Shown in pieces: positions 15,531 through 25,364 of a stretch of DNA of 40,381 nt. The translations under genes were made by a program, and so were the position numbers. Location: the NCBI GenBank assembly GCA_903870815.1, contig CAIQEI010000170.1, positions 1-40,381 of the forward strand, read 5' to 3'. The stretch's first letter is position 1; every line of letters starts with the position of its first letter. The DNA is from an uncultured Verrucomicrobia subdivision 3 bacterium (GTDB lineage Bacteria > Verrucomicrobiota > Verrucomicrobiia > Limisphaerales > UBA11358). The notes beneath the pieces were generated by a model. It was not told the origin of the DNA. It made no database searches and saw only the letters and a list, made by a program, of their open reading frames with translations.

Positions 15531-16541
15531 TCATTTCAGCGTCTGGTTCACATGCAGGTCGGCGATCAGCGCTTTGTCCCGGCCGCGCCGTTGGTAAGTG
15601 AACACCCCCCACGTATTGCCCAGCACACTGGCGAGGCAGGCGGGCACATGCCAGAGCCAGCGCGCGTCGCCATCGCGGATGATTCCGCGCAGCGTGTGCC
15701 AGAGCGGGCCGGCGAAGGTGACGCAGTACACCGCCGCCAGCCACAACGGCACCGGCGGTTGTTCCTTCATCCAGTTCACCGGCATTTCCTCCTGCACGCG
15801 CAGAAAATGTACCGTGGCGCGGCGGCGCTTTTGCACGAATTTCCAGAGCGTCTGGACGTAATAATGATGGACGCCGCGGCCGTGAATCCGCAGCCATTCG
15901 CGCTGGCCGTTTTTCATCAGAAACATTGCGATGTGCGTGTCTTGGAATTTCTCGTCCGCCTGGACCGATTGCAGGTCGGCGCGGCGATAGACAAACCCGT
16001 TTGCGCCCAGCGGATAGGAAAGCGTCCCGTCCGGCAGCCGCCAGCGTTCAACCTCGCCGGCGCGCGCCACCGGCCGAGGGTTGGCGCTCATCAGCCAGCA
16101 GATCGGGTCGCTGATATGCAGCCGCGCGGTGAGGTAGGCGCAGAACGAACTCATTTTCGGCGACGGCAGATAATAGCTCTCCACGCCGAGCGCCTGCGGA
16201 TTCGCCGCCAGCGCCTGGATGGCTAGCCGAAGGTAATCGGGATGGGTGATTTCGTTGTCCGAATCCACGAAAACGATGTATTCGCCGGTGGCATGCTGGA
16301 GGGCGAGCCGTTTGCCTTCCTCCATGTTCTTGCCGTTGTCATCCAGGATGACCGCGCCGAATTTTTTCCCGATTTCGCGCGTCCGGTCGGTCGAATGCGC
16401 ATCGGCCATGATGATTTCAATATTTGCGCGCGGATAATCCTGGCGGACGATGGAAGCCAGGCAGTTATCCAAAATGGGCTCCACGTTCAGCGTCGGAATG
16501 ATGAAGCTGACCAGCGGGAAATTTTCCGGGGTGAACGTCAT
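15531..16541 (-). CDS. GT2 family glycosyltransferase with C-terminal membrane segments
   Basis: 336 residues. The GT-A domain shows 'PLVSFIIPTLNVEPILDNCL', 'EIIMADAHSTDRTREIGK', and the DXD-like 'EYIVFVDSDNEITHPDYL'. The second half has 'GANGFVYRRADLQ' and 'FQDTHIAMFLMKNGQ' (acceptor-region motifs), a basic stretch 'WKFVQKRRRATVHFLR', and then hydrophobic helices ('PLWLAAVYCVTFAGPLW', 'WLWHVPACLASVLGNTWGV'), so the protein is probably anchored at the inner membrane. This layout is common in GT2 enzymes acting on polyprenyl-linked glycans. It is first in the minus-strand series, 405 bases upstream of the flippase. Sugar specificity is not visible. Confidence 0.86.
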   Translation of the reverse strand: MTFTPENFPLVSFIIPTLNVEPILDNCLASIVRQDYPRANIEIIMADAHSTDRTREIGKKFGAVILDDNGKNMEEGKRLALQHATGEYIVFVDSDNEITHPDYLRLAIQALAANPQALGVESYYLPSPKMSSFCAYLTARLHISDPICWLMSANPRPVARAGEVERWRLPDGTLSYPLGANGFVYRRADLQSVQADEKFQDTHIAMFLMKNGQREWLRIHGRGVHHYYVQTLWKFVQKRRRATVHFLRVQEEMPVNWMKEQPPVPLWLAAVYCVTFAGPLWHTLRGIIRDGDARWLWHVPACLASVLGNTWGVFTYQRRGRDKALIADLHVNQTLK

Positions 16542-17202
16542 GAAAAATTTTGATTCAGCCGGGCGTTGCCGCGGCGCTCGGCTTCAAACCCGGAGCCAAT
16601 TGCCCCATCCGGTCGCACCACTCCCCCGCTGGTCGCTGGTCGGGAATGCGCCGCCGGGGGCCGCGATTTATTTACAATGTGGTTTTGGTTTCCCATAGAT
16701 GGGTGTCGGCCGGAGCATAATCACAATCCGATCATCCGGCAAATAAATCCAACGATTCGCATTGCTCACGACTCAGTTCTAAACAACGCGGTCAGCCGCC
16801 GCCGCCCGGACGCTTCGCAAATAACCAGTGGCGATCGCCAACGCGGAGCGTCTGGACTGCGGTTGCTTTAGCACCGCTGTGGTGGCAGCTGAACGCTGCG
16901 CTGGAAGCTGGGCTGGCGGGGAAGGCCTGCGCTACTTAAGCTGCGGCTTCGTCGCCAAAAACGCGGGTCCAATTTGAGGCCTAAACTTTCTGATGGCATT
17001 CCTTTGAAGCCTGCCGGGCCTCAACAAATCCACTGATGTCAGTCATTAAAGGGTATTTGATTTTATATGGAATAAAAAATGTTAAAAATGGGTGTTGACA
17101 GGTTTTCTTATAGCGATAAACCTAAAACACTTTAAAAGTTGCTGCTGCAACTGGGCAATAGAAAATAGACAAAGATCACTTCTGGGGAATCTCTATAAAA
17201 AC
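16542..17202. other. Divergent intergenic region upstream of the giant surface protein
   Basis: 661 bases between the minus-strand GT2 gene and the plus-strand giant gene. No credible ORF. The stretch ~16815-16945 ('aacgcggagcgtctggactg', 'gcggttgctttagcaccgc') is GC-rich with small hairpins and looks like another dispersed intergenic repeat. From ~17040 the sequence becomes AT-rich, with a TTGACA at 17095-17100, but no good -10 at 16-18 bases, so the promoter is uncertain. Confidence 0.5.
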
Positions 17203-20200
17203 ATGAAAACCGCTCTCTCGCTCTTCGCCACCTTTGTTCTCGCGTTTCAGCTGCCGGCACAAGTCACATTTGCGCCCGCCACAAACTACCTGCCGGGCGG
17301 AACTCCGACCGCGGTTGTAACGGCGGACATGAACGGCGATGGCAAGGTTGATCTTATTTGCAACTCGGCGAATAATATTGTCTCCGTGTTGACCAATGAC
17401 GGCAGTGGTGGATTTGTGGTTGCCGGCACCTATGCCCAGCCGCCCACACGTTCGATCACGGCCGCCGATATCAACGGAGATGGAAAACCTGATTTGATTT
17501 GCGCCGATTTTTATTTAGGCACTATCACAGTATCGACGAATGATGGGATCGGAGGCTTGGTGGTTGCGGGTAATTATGCCGTGGGGAACACTCCTTATTC
17601 CGTCGCCGCTGCCGACGTAAATGGAGACGGCAAAGTAGATCTGGTCGATGTCAATTTTAACGATAACACCCTTTCTGTCCTGACCAATACCGGCACCGGC
17701 AATTTCGTGACGGCTGGCACTTATGCGGTGGGCGTACAGCCTTCAATGGTCACTACCGCGGATGTGAACGGGGATGGCAAAGCGGATTTAATCAGCGCGA
17801 ATTGGGGGGGTGGCACACTTTCAGTATTGACGAATGATGGCAGCGGTGGCTTTGTAACGGCCAGCACTTATGGCGTGGGTGCAGGACCCATTTGGGTTGC
17901 GGCGGCGGATGTCAACGGGGATGGCAAAGTGGATTTGATCAGCGCCGATTTTTATTCAAATACCATGACCGTGCTGACGAACAATGGCAACGGTGGTTTT
18001 TTGACCGCCAGCCATTATGCTGTGGGGTCAGGGCCATTTTCTATTGCGGCTGCCGATGTGAATGGGGACGGCAAGGTGGATTTAATCTGCGCAAATTCGG
18101 GTGATGGCACGCTTTCGGTGCTGACCAACGACGGCAGCGGTGGCTTTGCAGCCGCTGGCACGTTGGCCGTGGGCAGCGGGCCTGAATGGTTGGCGGCGGC
18201 GGATCTGAACGGGGATGGCAAAGTGGATTTGGTCAGCGCCAATATCAACGGCTCTGGACTCTCGGTGTTGTTGAACAAAACCGCGGTGCTGCCGGTCGGA
18301 ACGGTGCCGACCACCAACGGCATGTTGGTGGATATTGATTTTGGAGCCGGGCCGCTCAATGGCGGTGTCAGTGCTAAGACCGGCTTTGCGGCTATCGGTC
18401 AGAACACGAATGATTTTTGGAATTACTATACCCGCGACGACGGAGCGGGTGGCTTCCGCACTTCTGGCAGTCTTGCCAATTTGCAGGCGGCCGGCGGGGT
18501 GGGGACGGCCGTGGGGATGAGCGTGTCGGATGCGCCGGGGGCGTGGGGCGATGCTTCGGGCGACCCGATGTATGGAACTTATATTTATCCGCTGGACGGC
18601 GGAAACAACGTGGTGACATTTACAAACCTGCCGGCGGGGCAGTATGACGTGCTGGTGTATTCGCCCGACGGGAACTCGGAGGTGACGGTGGGTGGGACGA
18701 GCTATGGTGTGAAGACTTCCTACGATTATGCGCCGACCAGCGTGCCGGTGTGGACGGAAGGGTTGCAATATGCGCGGTGGCGGAATGTGTCGGTTGGGGC
18801 GGGACAGCCGCTGATGCTTGCGCTGCATCCGAACACGCAAGGCAAGGAGTTCCTGGCCGGGTTGCAGATTTTGGGTGGCGGGCCGACGCCGCCGGTGATA
18901 ACGCAACAACCGCAGAGCCAGACGAATATCGTGGGAGGGTCGGCAAGCTTTGACGTCACGGTCAGCGGGACGGCACCGTTGAGCTACCAGTGGAATCTCA
19001 ACGGTACGAACATCGTTGGGGCTACCAACGCCACCTTGACCTTGAACCCCCTCCAGTTGACTCAGGCGGGTAATTATTCCGTGCTGGTGAGCAATCTCGT
19101 CGGTTCAACCAACAGTGCGGTGGCAATATTGGCGTTCAGTTTGCTTGGCTGCACCCCGCCGCCCGCCGGGATCGTTGCCTGGTGGCCGGCAGAGGGGAAT
19201 GTCAACGACAACGCAGGCGCCAACAATGGGACTTTGCTGAATGGGGCAAGTTTTGCTGCGGGTGAGGTGGGGCAGGCGTTTTTGTTTGGCACCCCTGATG
19301 CCGGCGTGAAAATCCCGGCTAATCCAACGCTGGATGTTGGCTTGGGCGGTGGGTTCACGCTCGAAGGCTGGATAAACCCATCCACCCTCGCCTCCCGTGG
19401 CTATATCGCCGAGTGGAATAATGGCGACACCAACCTGGTCGTGCCCTATGGCGTGCAGTTAGAAATATTGTCCCCCGGCGAACTGGGTTTGGGTGCGGGC
19501 AATCTCTTCTCGGACGTGCATGGGGTGGACGGAAATGTGCATTGGATCATGGCTCCGGGCGGGACCATCACGGCGAACACGTTTCAGCACGTGGCGGTGA
19601 CCTACGACAAGGGCAGCGGGGTGGCTACACTTTATTGCAACGGGGCGATCGTGGCACAACAGTACCTGGGCAGTTTCACGCCGTTGACATCGTCTGATTT
19701 TTACATTGGCCGGCGGCCTGCCGGGGTGGGCTCGGTGGGCTCGTTTTCGGGCAGCATTGATGAATTCAGTGTTTACAACCGCGCCCTGTCATCAGCGGAA
19801 ATTCAATCCATTTATAATTCTGGTAACGCGGGCAAATGTTACACGCCGGTGGCGCCGGTGATCACGACCCAACCGCAGGACCAGACCAATCTGGTGGGTG
19901 GGTCGGCAAGCTTTACCGTTATGGCCAGTGGGACGGCACCGTTGAGCTACCAGTGGAACTTCAATGGAACGAACATCGCCGGAGCCACCAACGCAACCCT
20001 GACCTTGAACAACCTCCCGTTGACCCTGGCGGGTAATTACGAAGTAGTGGTGGCCGATCCGCTCGGTAGCGTTACTAGCAGTCCGGCCATGCTGGATGTA
20101 CAGATTGGCTTTGCGCAAGTCTCATTCGCTCCCGCCACAAACTACCCGGTGGGTGGGATATCGACAGCGGTCGTGACTGCGGACATGAACGGGGATGGCA

Positions 20201-23200
20201 AAGTTGATCTTATTTGTGACGCACCAAATGATACTGTCACCGTATTGACCAACGACGGCAGTGGTGGATTTATGGTCGCCGGCACCTATGCCCAGCCCGG
20301 CGGCACACGTTCGATTACGGCCACCGACATCAACGGAGATGGAAAACCTGATTTGATTTGCGCAACCGGACCTAACGTGCTTCAAGTATTTACGAATGAC
20401 GGGACCGGCGGTTTGGTGGTTGCGGGTAATTATGCCGTGGGGAACACTCCTTATTCCGTCGCCGCGGCCGACGTAAATGGAGACGGCAGGGTGGATCTGG
20501 TAGCTGCCAATTTTAATGATAATACCCTTTCTGTCCTGACCAATACCGGCACCGGCAATTTCGTGACGACCGGCACTTATGCGGTGGGCGTACAGCCATC
20601 AATGGTCACTACCGCGGATGTGAATGGGGATGGCAAGCCGGATTTGATCAGCGCGAATTGGGGTGCTGGCACACTTTCAGTATTGACGAATAACGGCAGC
20701 GGCGGTTTTGTAACCGCCGGGAGATATACCGTGGGCGCTGGGCCTGTTTGGGTCGCGGCGGCGGATGTCAACGGGGATGGCAAGGTGGATTTGATCAGCG
20801 CCGATTATTATTCCAACACAATGACCGTGTTGACGAACAATGGCAGCGGTGGTTTTGTGACCGCCGCCCAGTATGTGGTGGGATCAGCGCCATTTTCGAT
20901 TGCGGCGGCCGATGTGAATGGGGACGGCAAGGTGGATTTGGTCTGTGCGAACTCCGGCGAAAGCACGCTTTCGGTGCTGACCAACGACGGCAGCGGTGGC
21001 TTTGTGGCCGCCGGTACATTGGCCGTGGGCAGCGGGCCTGAATGGGTCACGGCGGCGGATCTGAACGGGGATGGCAGAGTGGACTTGGTCAGCGCCAATT
21101 ACAACGGCCCCGCGCTCTCGGTGTTATTGAACACAACCATCTTCCCGGCCTTCCCCATCATCACCCAACAACCGCTGGGTGTGACGGTTGCCCCGGGCGG
21201 AACAGTCAACCTGACGGTAACGGCGACTGGCGCAGATTTGAGCTACCAATGGCAGGCGGGGCCGGCGGGCGGGCCCTATACGAATCTGGTCAATGGCGGA
21301 CAGATCTCGGGGGCCAACAGCAATGTTCTGACCATTGCCAGTGTGACCACCAACTGGGCACTGGCCTATCGAGTGATTGTTACGAACAGTTTCGGTTCTA
21401 TTACCAGCAGTCCGCCGGCCATGCTGGATGTGCGCTTTATTTTCGTCAGTGTAAACGGTCAGCTTGTCACTTCGAACGTGAGCGTTTTGACTTCAAGCGT
21501 CGTCACCATAACCGGTGGCTACCCCGGCGGGTTCCTGTTTTACACGCTGGATGGCAGTCTGCCGACCGCCAGCTCACCATTCTACACCGGTCCAATTACC
21601 TTGACCAGTTCAGCCGTGGTGCAAGTCATGAGCTTAAGTCTGGATTTTTCCGAGGCGGCATATGCTTCCCCCGTCGTTGTGACCTTCATTCCCGATTACA
21701 ACGTCCAAACCTCGGTCCTTGGCAGCGGTACGATCAGCTTGAATCCCACGAACGGACCCTTCTTCAGCAATTCCGTGGTGACGGTGACAGCAACGGCGTC
21801 GGCATACTGGGCGTTTGATCATTGGACGGGTGATGTTTCTGGCAGCCAGAATCCGTTAACCGTGATCGTGGACGGGCCGCTTAATATTCAGGCAGATTTT
21901 GTTCAGGCAGCGTATCCGCTAACCGTCGGCACCCTTGGCGGCGGCACGGTTTCGGTTAACGGACAGGCGATAGTCCCGGCAACCTATTATACCAATGGCA
22001 GTGTCGTAACCTTGGCCGCCACGGCCGGCAGCGGCTGGACTTTCCTTGGCTGGCAAGGCAGTACCAACAGCTTGAGCAATCCGTTGTCCGTTACCATTAC
22101 CCAGACGAACAACCTTCAGGCCATCTTCGGAACGGTCGTGGCGACGAATGCGGTCGGCGGTGGTCGCATCGTGTTGAACCAGACCAATCCCGTTCCTTAT
22201 GGCACAATCCTGACGGCTTCGGCGGTACCCGCCGCCGGAAACTTTTTTGTGATCTGGAGCGGGGCGGCCGGCGGAACGAATGCGCCGGTGACGGTGGTCG
22301 TGACGAACGGGAATCCCACCATCAATGCGCTGTTCTCGACTTTGCCCAATGGAAAATATTCCCTGTCCGTGGCTGTGAATGGCAACGGCTCGGTGGCGGT
22401 CAGTCCGCAACGGAATTACTACAACCTGGGTGACAGTGTCACGTTAAGCGCGTCCGCGACGAATGTGGGTGGCACCTTTTACGGTTGGACCGGGGATGTG
22501 TCATCAACGAATAATTCAATCACGGTCGTGATGACCACCAACAAGGTTGTCTCGGCAAATTTCATTGATTTTATCAAGCCGACTTTGACCATCACTGCAC
22601 CCACCCCGGGGTTGTTTTGGAGCAACCTGCTGTTTACGGTCAAGGGCACGGCCGGCGACAACGTGGCCGTGGCCAATGTGTTTTATCAACTGAATACGAA
22701 TGGTTGGAATCAGCCAACGCCGGTCAATAACTGGTCTAATTGGCAGGCGACCGTTTCGGTCCTGCCGGGCACCAATGTTTTGCAGGCGTATGCCGTGGAT
22801 ACGACCGGCAACCTTTCAACCACCAGTTCCGTCAGTTTTGTTTGTTTCTTGAGCGATGTCTTGCGCGTGCAAACCGTGGGACGAGGCACGATTTCACCCA
22901 ACTACAGCAACGCCTTGTTGCAGGTGGGAGCGAACTACAGTATGACGGCGGCGGTGGTGGCGGGTTCCGGTTTTGCATTTACGAACTGGACCGGCGGGAC
23001 GACCTTGCCGCTGACGGTCCTGACCAACGGACAAGTCCTGCAGTTCCAGATGGTTTCGAATCTGACGTTGCAGGCGAACTTCGTGGACACCAACCGGCCG
23101 ACGCTGGCGATTACGAACGTGATCTCCGGCCTGCAGGTGAGCAACGTGAACTTTGTTGTGAAGGGGTGGGCAACAGACAACGTGGCGGTGGCCGGCGTCT

Positions 23201-24114
23201 ATTGCCAGTTGAACACCGCCGGCTGGTCAAACGCAACGAGTTTCAACGGGACCAACTGGGCGGCGGCGGTGGCATTGGTGGCGGGCACGAACACGATTTC
23301 TGCCTACGCGGTGGACTCAAGCGGAAACAATTCGGCGACCAACTCGGTCAAACTGGTTTATGTGGTCAACGCGCCCCTGACGGTGGAATTGACTGGCCGA
23401 GGCACGATTTCGCCAAACTACAGCAACGCGGTGTTGCAGGTGGGTGTGAACTACAGCCTGACGGCGGCCGTGGTGGCGGGTTCCGGATTTGCGTTTACGA
23501 ACTGGACCGGCGGGACGAACCTGCCGTTGACGGTCCTGACCAACGGACAAGTCCTGCAGTTCCAGATGGTGTCGAACCTGGTGTTGCAGGCGAACTTCGT
23601 GGACACCAACCGGCCGACGCTAACCATAACCGTGCCGACTCAAGGTCAACACATGACCAATGCCCTGGCGGCTGTGGCGGGCACGGCGGGTGATAATTGG
23701 CAAGTAGCCGGCGTCTGGTATCAGTTGAACGGCGGTGCCTGGAACCAGCCGGCCACCACCAATCATTGGACGAACTGGACCACGACCGTCGAACTTCAGA
23801 AAGACACCAACACCATCAAGGCGTATGCTATGGACACCAGCGGCAATATTTCACTGACCAACAGTGTCAGCATTGTTTCCAGCAATGCCTTTTTATTGAA
23901 ACTCGCCTTTACGACAGTGCCGCCGCTGGCAACCAACGGGCTGAATTTTGCGCTGCAAATCTCAACGGGACTCAACGGCCACATCGAAGTGTCAACCAAT
24001 TTGTTGAATTGGCTGACCTTGACCAACTTTATCGGCACCACCCCCACGATGAACTTCCGCGACGCTGCGGCGACCAATTTCAACCGAAGATATTATCGGG
24101 CCGTGGTGCCCTGA
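17203..24114 (+). CDS. Giant secreted multidomain surface protein (VCBS/FG-GAP, Ig, LamG, CHB_HEX_C, InlB repeats)
   Basis: 2303 residues from the ATG at 17203, chosen because it begins a signal peptide ('MKTALSLFATFVLAFQLPAQ'); the track start at 17092 adds an implausible leader. Approximate order: seven VCBS/FG-GAP repeats with Ca-binding 'DVNGDGKVD' loops (20-362); a beta-rich domain starting 'GMLVDIDFGAGPLNGG' (368-560); Ig-like domain with 'SYQWNLNGTNI' (562-645); LamG domain (648-871); second Ig (880-967); a second seven-repeat VCBS block (972-1313); third Ig (1314-1410); chitobiase C-terminal-like domain with 'YTLDGSLPT' (1411-1497); InlB-type repeats with 'WTGDVSG' (1498-1790); alternating Ig-like/InlB modules (1791-2225); and a terminal 'FNRRYYRAVVP' domain. 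No catalytic domain is recognised; adhesion or surface scaffolding is inference. No LPXTG or PEP-CTERM signal is present. Confidence 0.9.
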   Translation: MKTALSLFATFVLAFQLPAQVTFAPATNYLPGGTPTAVVTADMNGDGKVDLICNSANNIVSVLTNDGSGGFVVAGTYAQPPTRSITAADINGDGKPDLICADFYLGTITVSTNDGIGGLVVAGNYAVGNTPYSVAAADVNGDGKVDLVDVNFNDNTLSVLTNTGTGNFVTAGTYAVGVQPSMVTTADVNGDGKADLISANWGGGTLSVLTNDGSGGFVTASTYGVGAGPIWVAAADVNGDGKVDLISADFYSNTMTVLTNNGNGGFLTASHYAVGSGPFSIAAADVNGDGKVDLICANSGDGTLSVLTNDGSGGFAAAGTLAVGSGPEWLAAADLNGDGKVDLVSANINGSGLSVLLNKTAVLPVGTVPTTNGMLVDIDFGAGPLNGGVSAKTGFAAIGQNTNDFWNYYTRDDGAGGFRTSGSLANLQAAGGVGTAVGMSVSDAPGAWGDASGDPMYGTYIYPLDGGNNVVTFTNLPAGQYDVLVYSPDGNSEVTVGGTSYGVKTSYDYAPTSVPVWTEGLQYARWRNVSVGAGQPLMLALHPNTQGKEFLAGLQILGGGPTPPVITQQPQSQTNIVGGSASFDVTVSGTAPLSYQWNLNGTNIVGATNATLTLNPLQLTQAGNYSVLVSNLVGSTNSAVAILAFSLLGCTPPPAGIVAWWPAEGNVNDNAGANNGTLLNGASFAAGEVGQAFLFGTPDAGVKIPANPTLDVGLGGGFTLEGWINPSTLASRGYIAEWNNGDTNLVVPYGVQLEILSPGELGLGAGNLFSDVHGVDGNVHWIMAPGGTITANTFQHVAVTYDKGSGVATLYCNGAIVAQQYLGSFTPLTSSDFYIGRRPAGVGSVGSFSGSIDEFSVYNRALSSAEIQSIYNSGNAGKCYTPVAPVITTQPQDQTNLVGGSASFTVMASGTAPLSYQWNFNGTNIAGATNATLTLNNLPLTLAGNYEVVVADPLGSVTSSPAMLDVQIGFAQVSFAPATNYPVGGISTAVVTADMNGDGKVDLICDAPNDTVTVLTNDGSGGFMVAGTYAQPGGTRSITATDINGDGKPDLICATGPNVLQVFTNDGTGGLVVAGNYAVGNTPYSVAAADVNGDGRVDLVAANFNDNTLSVLTNTGTGNFVTTGTYAVGVQPSMVTTADVNGDGKPDLISANWGAGTLSVLTNNGSGGFVTAGRYTVGAGPVWVAAADVNGDGKVDLISADYYSNTMTVLTNNGSGGFVTAAQYVVGSAPFSIAAADVNGDGKVDLVCANSGESTLSVLTNDGSGGFVAAGTLAVGSGPEWVTAADLNGDGRVDLVSANYNGPALSVLLNTTIFPAFPIITQQPLGVTVAPGGTVNLTVTATGADLSYQWQAGPAGGPYTNLVNGGQISGANSNVLTIASVTTNWALAYRVIVTNSFGSITSSPPAMLDVRFIFVSVNGQLVTSNVSVLTSSVVTITGGYPGGFLFYTLDGSLPTASSPFYTGPITLTSSAVVQVMSLSLDFSEAAYASPVVVTFIPDYNVQTSVLGSGTISLNPTNGPFFSNSVVTVTATASAYWAFDHWTGDVSGSQNPLTVIVDGPLNIQADFVQAAYPLTVGTLGGGTVSVNGQAIVPATYYTNGSVVTLAATAGSGWTFLGWQGSTNSLSNPLSVTITQTNNLQAIFGTVVATNAVGGGRIVLNQTNPVPYGTILTASAVPAAGNFFVIWSGAAGGTNAPVTVVVTNGNPTINALFSTLPNGKYSLSVAVNGNGSVAVSPQRNYYNLGDSVTLSASATNVGGTFYGWTGDVSSTNNSITVVMTTNKVVSANFIDFIKPTLTITAPTPGLFWSNLLFTVKGTAGDNVAVANVFYQLNTNGWNQPTPVNNWSNWQATVSVLPGTNVLQAYAVDTTGNLSTTSSVSFVCFLSDVLRVQTVGRGTISPNYSNALLQVGANYSMTAAVVAGSGFAFTNWTGGTTLPLTVLTNGQVLQFQMVSNLTLQANFVDTNRPTLAITNVISGLQVSNVNFVVKGWATDNVAVAGVYCQLNTAGWSNATSFNGTNWAAAVALVAGTNTISAYAVDSSGNNSATNSVKLVYVVNAPLTVELTGRGTISPNYSNAVLQVGVNYSLTAAVVAGSGFAFTNWTGGTNLPLTVLTNGQVLQFQMVSNLVLQANFVDTNRPTLTITVPTQGQHMTNALAAVAGTAGDNWQVAGVWYQLNGGAWNQPATTNHWTNWTTTVELQKDTNTIKAYAMDTSGNISLTNSVSIVSSNAFLLKLAFTTVPPLATNGLNFALQISTGLNGHIEVSTNLLNWLTLTNFIGTTPTMNFRDAAATNFNRRYYRAVVP
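17263..21146 (+). repeat. Internal duplication of the seven-repeat VCBS block (2856-bp offset)
   Basis: The DNA at ~17263-18290 recurs at ~20119-21146 with an offset of 2856 bases (952 codons). Long runs are identical or nearly so, for example 'gtggggaacactccttattc' at 17581 and 20437. Each copy encodes seven NGDG(K/R) repeats. The duplicates flank the Ig/LamG/Ig segment. Confidence 0.85.
22858..23630 (+). repeat. 516-bp tandem module repeat (InlB + Ig-like)
   Basis: The InlB-like segment at ~22885-23110 recurs at ~23401-23626 with a 516-bp (172-codon) offset, e.g. 'acgaactggaccggcgggac' at 22981 and 23497, including the identical 'VLTNGQVLQFQMVSNL' coding stretch. Recent intragenic tandem duplication is the simplest explanation. 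Confidence 0.85.
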
Positions 24115-24510
24115 TTTAAGAACCGCGCCAAACTGTGATTAATCGAAAATGCTGACAAGAGCATAATTCCGGTTGCTGGCGGGCGGGGTGCATCTTCAGG
24201 CGTTGCCCCCCGACGGCTGTGTCGCAAACCAGCCGCGCTCCGGTAGCTGCTTGGGTGGGGTAGGGAGCGTCACTCCGTGCGCGTCGTCTCCCTCACCACT
24301 GTCGGGAGTCAGTTTCAACCAGCACCCGTTATTCCTGTTCGTCTCCCGTTCCGGATCGCCGGCAACAACTCCCCGAAAAATTATCATCGCCACACATTGT
24401 CTTGCATATATAATATACAAAATAATGGCGGGTCGGGGTCCTGTTCGTTCCGCCACGTTCGTTCTTTGGCATATCTGACTTTATTTGCCACCAGCTCCTG
24501 CCCTTAGGGT

Positions 24511-24546
24511 CGGCCGTTGCGCGCATCTCGTCGTCCGCAACGGCCG
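24511..24546. repeat. Perfect 11-bp inverted repeat (hairpin)
   Basis: 'cggccgttgcg' (24511-24521) and 'cgcaacggccg' (24536-24546) are exact inverse copies with a 14-base loop. There is no T-run after it on either strand, so it is not a classical terminator. Confidence 0.7.
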
Positions 24547-24646
24547 CCCCCGTTGGAGTTCAAGCTTCAGCTTGTGCTGTAATCCGATCCCGTTCGCGAC
24601 CACGGCTCAGGCAGATCCCTTAAAACTTTACCTTCCAAAACCTATT

Positions 24647-24735
24647 TTTGGTAAAGAAAAGGTAAAGTTCCGGATGCTCTATCAAGCACTTACTAAAGTT
24701 GACCGGTTGTCTGGTAAAGAAACTGGTACCGTCAG
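24647..24735 (+). repeat. KVKFR-type degenerate repeat, copy 1
   Basis: Contains 'ggtaaagttccggatgctct' followed by 'atcaagcacttact'. Read in one frame it gives 'KEKVKFRMLYQALTKVD'. Related copies are at 24944 and 25321. The frame is open only within a 101-codon ORF with no recognisable domain, so a remnant of a coding sequence is likelier than a live gene. Confidence 0.6.
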
Positions 24736-24943
24736 TTCCGTTATCCGCCAGCGACAGGAGCCTCTGACGATTTCCAAATCCCGGTTCTAACTCTTTGACT
24801 CTGAGGTAAATACTTGGCTCCAAGGCACCTTTTGTCAATTTTCAGCATTTTTAAAACGGGGTATCAAAAAGGCACAAAAAGTATCAAATGGTGTTAAAAA
24901 GTAACATCACAGTTCAATTGATCCATGGTGCCCGTCCGGAAGG

Positions 24944-25030
24944 TTTGGAAAGAAAAGGTAAAGTTTCGGTTGCACTATCAAGCATCTAAACAATGTGACC
25001 CGGTAACTTGGCAAAGTAAACGATCCACCT
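24944..25030 (+). repeat. KVKFR-type degenerate repeat, copy 2
   Basis: 'tttggaaagaaaaggtaaag' then 'cactatcaagca' mirrors copy 1 with a 296-base offset and a one-base gap. It reads 'KEKVKFRLHYQASKQCD' in a 62-codon ORF (24925-25113). Peptide-level conservation between copies suggests descent from a coding sequence; the family is not recognised. Confidence 0.6.
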
Positions 25031-25152
25031 TGATTGGGCTCGGAATTCACCCGAAAACCTGCCCTAAGAAAAAACACCCCTTTTACTTAGAAACGTCCAG
25101 TTCTTGGGCATAGATGAAATGGGGGAACCCGAAAATTTTAAAAATAGGTGTC

Positions 25153-25182
25153 ATAAAGTAGCATGAAGTAGCATAAAGTGGC
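25153..25182 (+). repeat. Three tandem 10-bp iterons
   Basis: 'ataaagtagc', 'atgaagtagc' and 'ataaagtggc' lie end to end. A looser version occurs at ~24860-24910 ('gtatcaaa', 'gtgttaaaaagtaacatc'), so each KVKFR-type unit is followed by an AT-rich iteron patch. One helical turn spacing suggests a protein-binding array, but none is proven. Confidence 0.55.
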
Positions 25183-25320
25183 TTTGCCCGAGGATAAAGC
25201 CCTCGCCGTCGAAGTGGTATGCGCATGTAGACTAGGACACGGAGTGGGTCAATCTGGCACTAATAAATCCTAATAACGCCCCCTGACCGTGGAAATTTCA
25301 CACATTTTTAATCCATAAAC

Positions 25321-25364
25321 GGTCCAATTCCGGATGCTCTATCAAGCGCTTAGAAAAGTTGCCC
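25321..25364 (+). repeat. KVKFR-type degenerate repeat, copy 3
   Basis: 'attccggatgctctatcaag' is identical to copy 1 for most of its length and reads 'QFRMLYQALRKVA' in the same frame. It ends ~120 bases upstream of the first gene of the heptose operon. Confidence 0.6.

Noticed and set aside
17095-17123. Sigma-70 promoter from TTGACA at 17095
   Set aside because: No acceptable -10 hexamer occurs 16-18 bases downstream, so it is not listed as a feature.
22740-23693. 317-codon alternative-frame ORF within the giant gene
   Set aside because: Its repetitive Gly/Arg-rich text simply mirrors the repeated DNA of the main frame.
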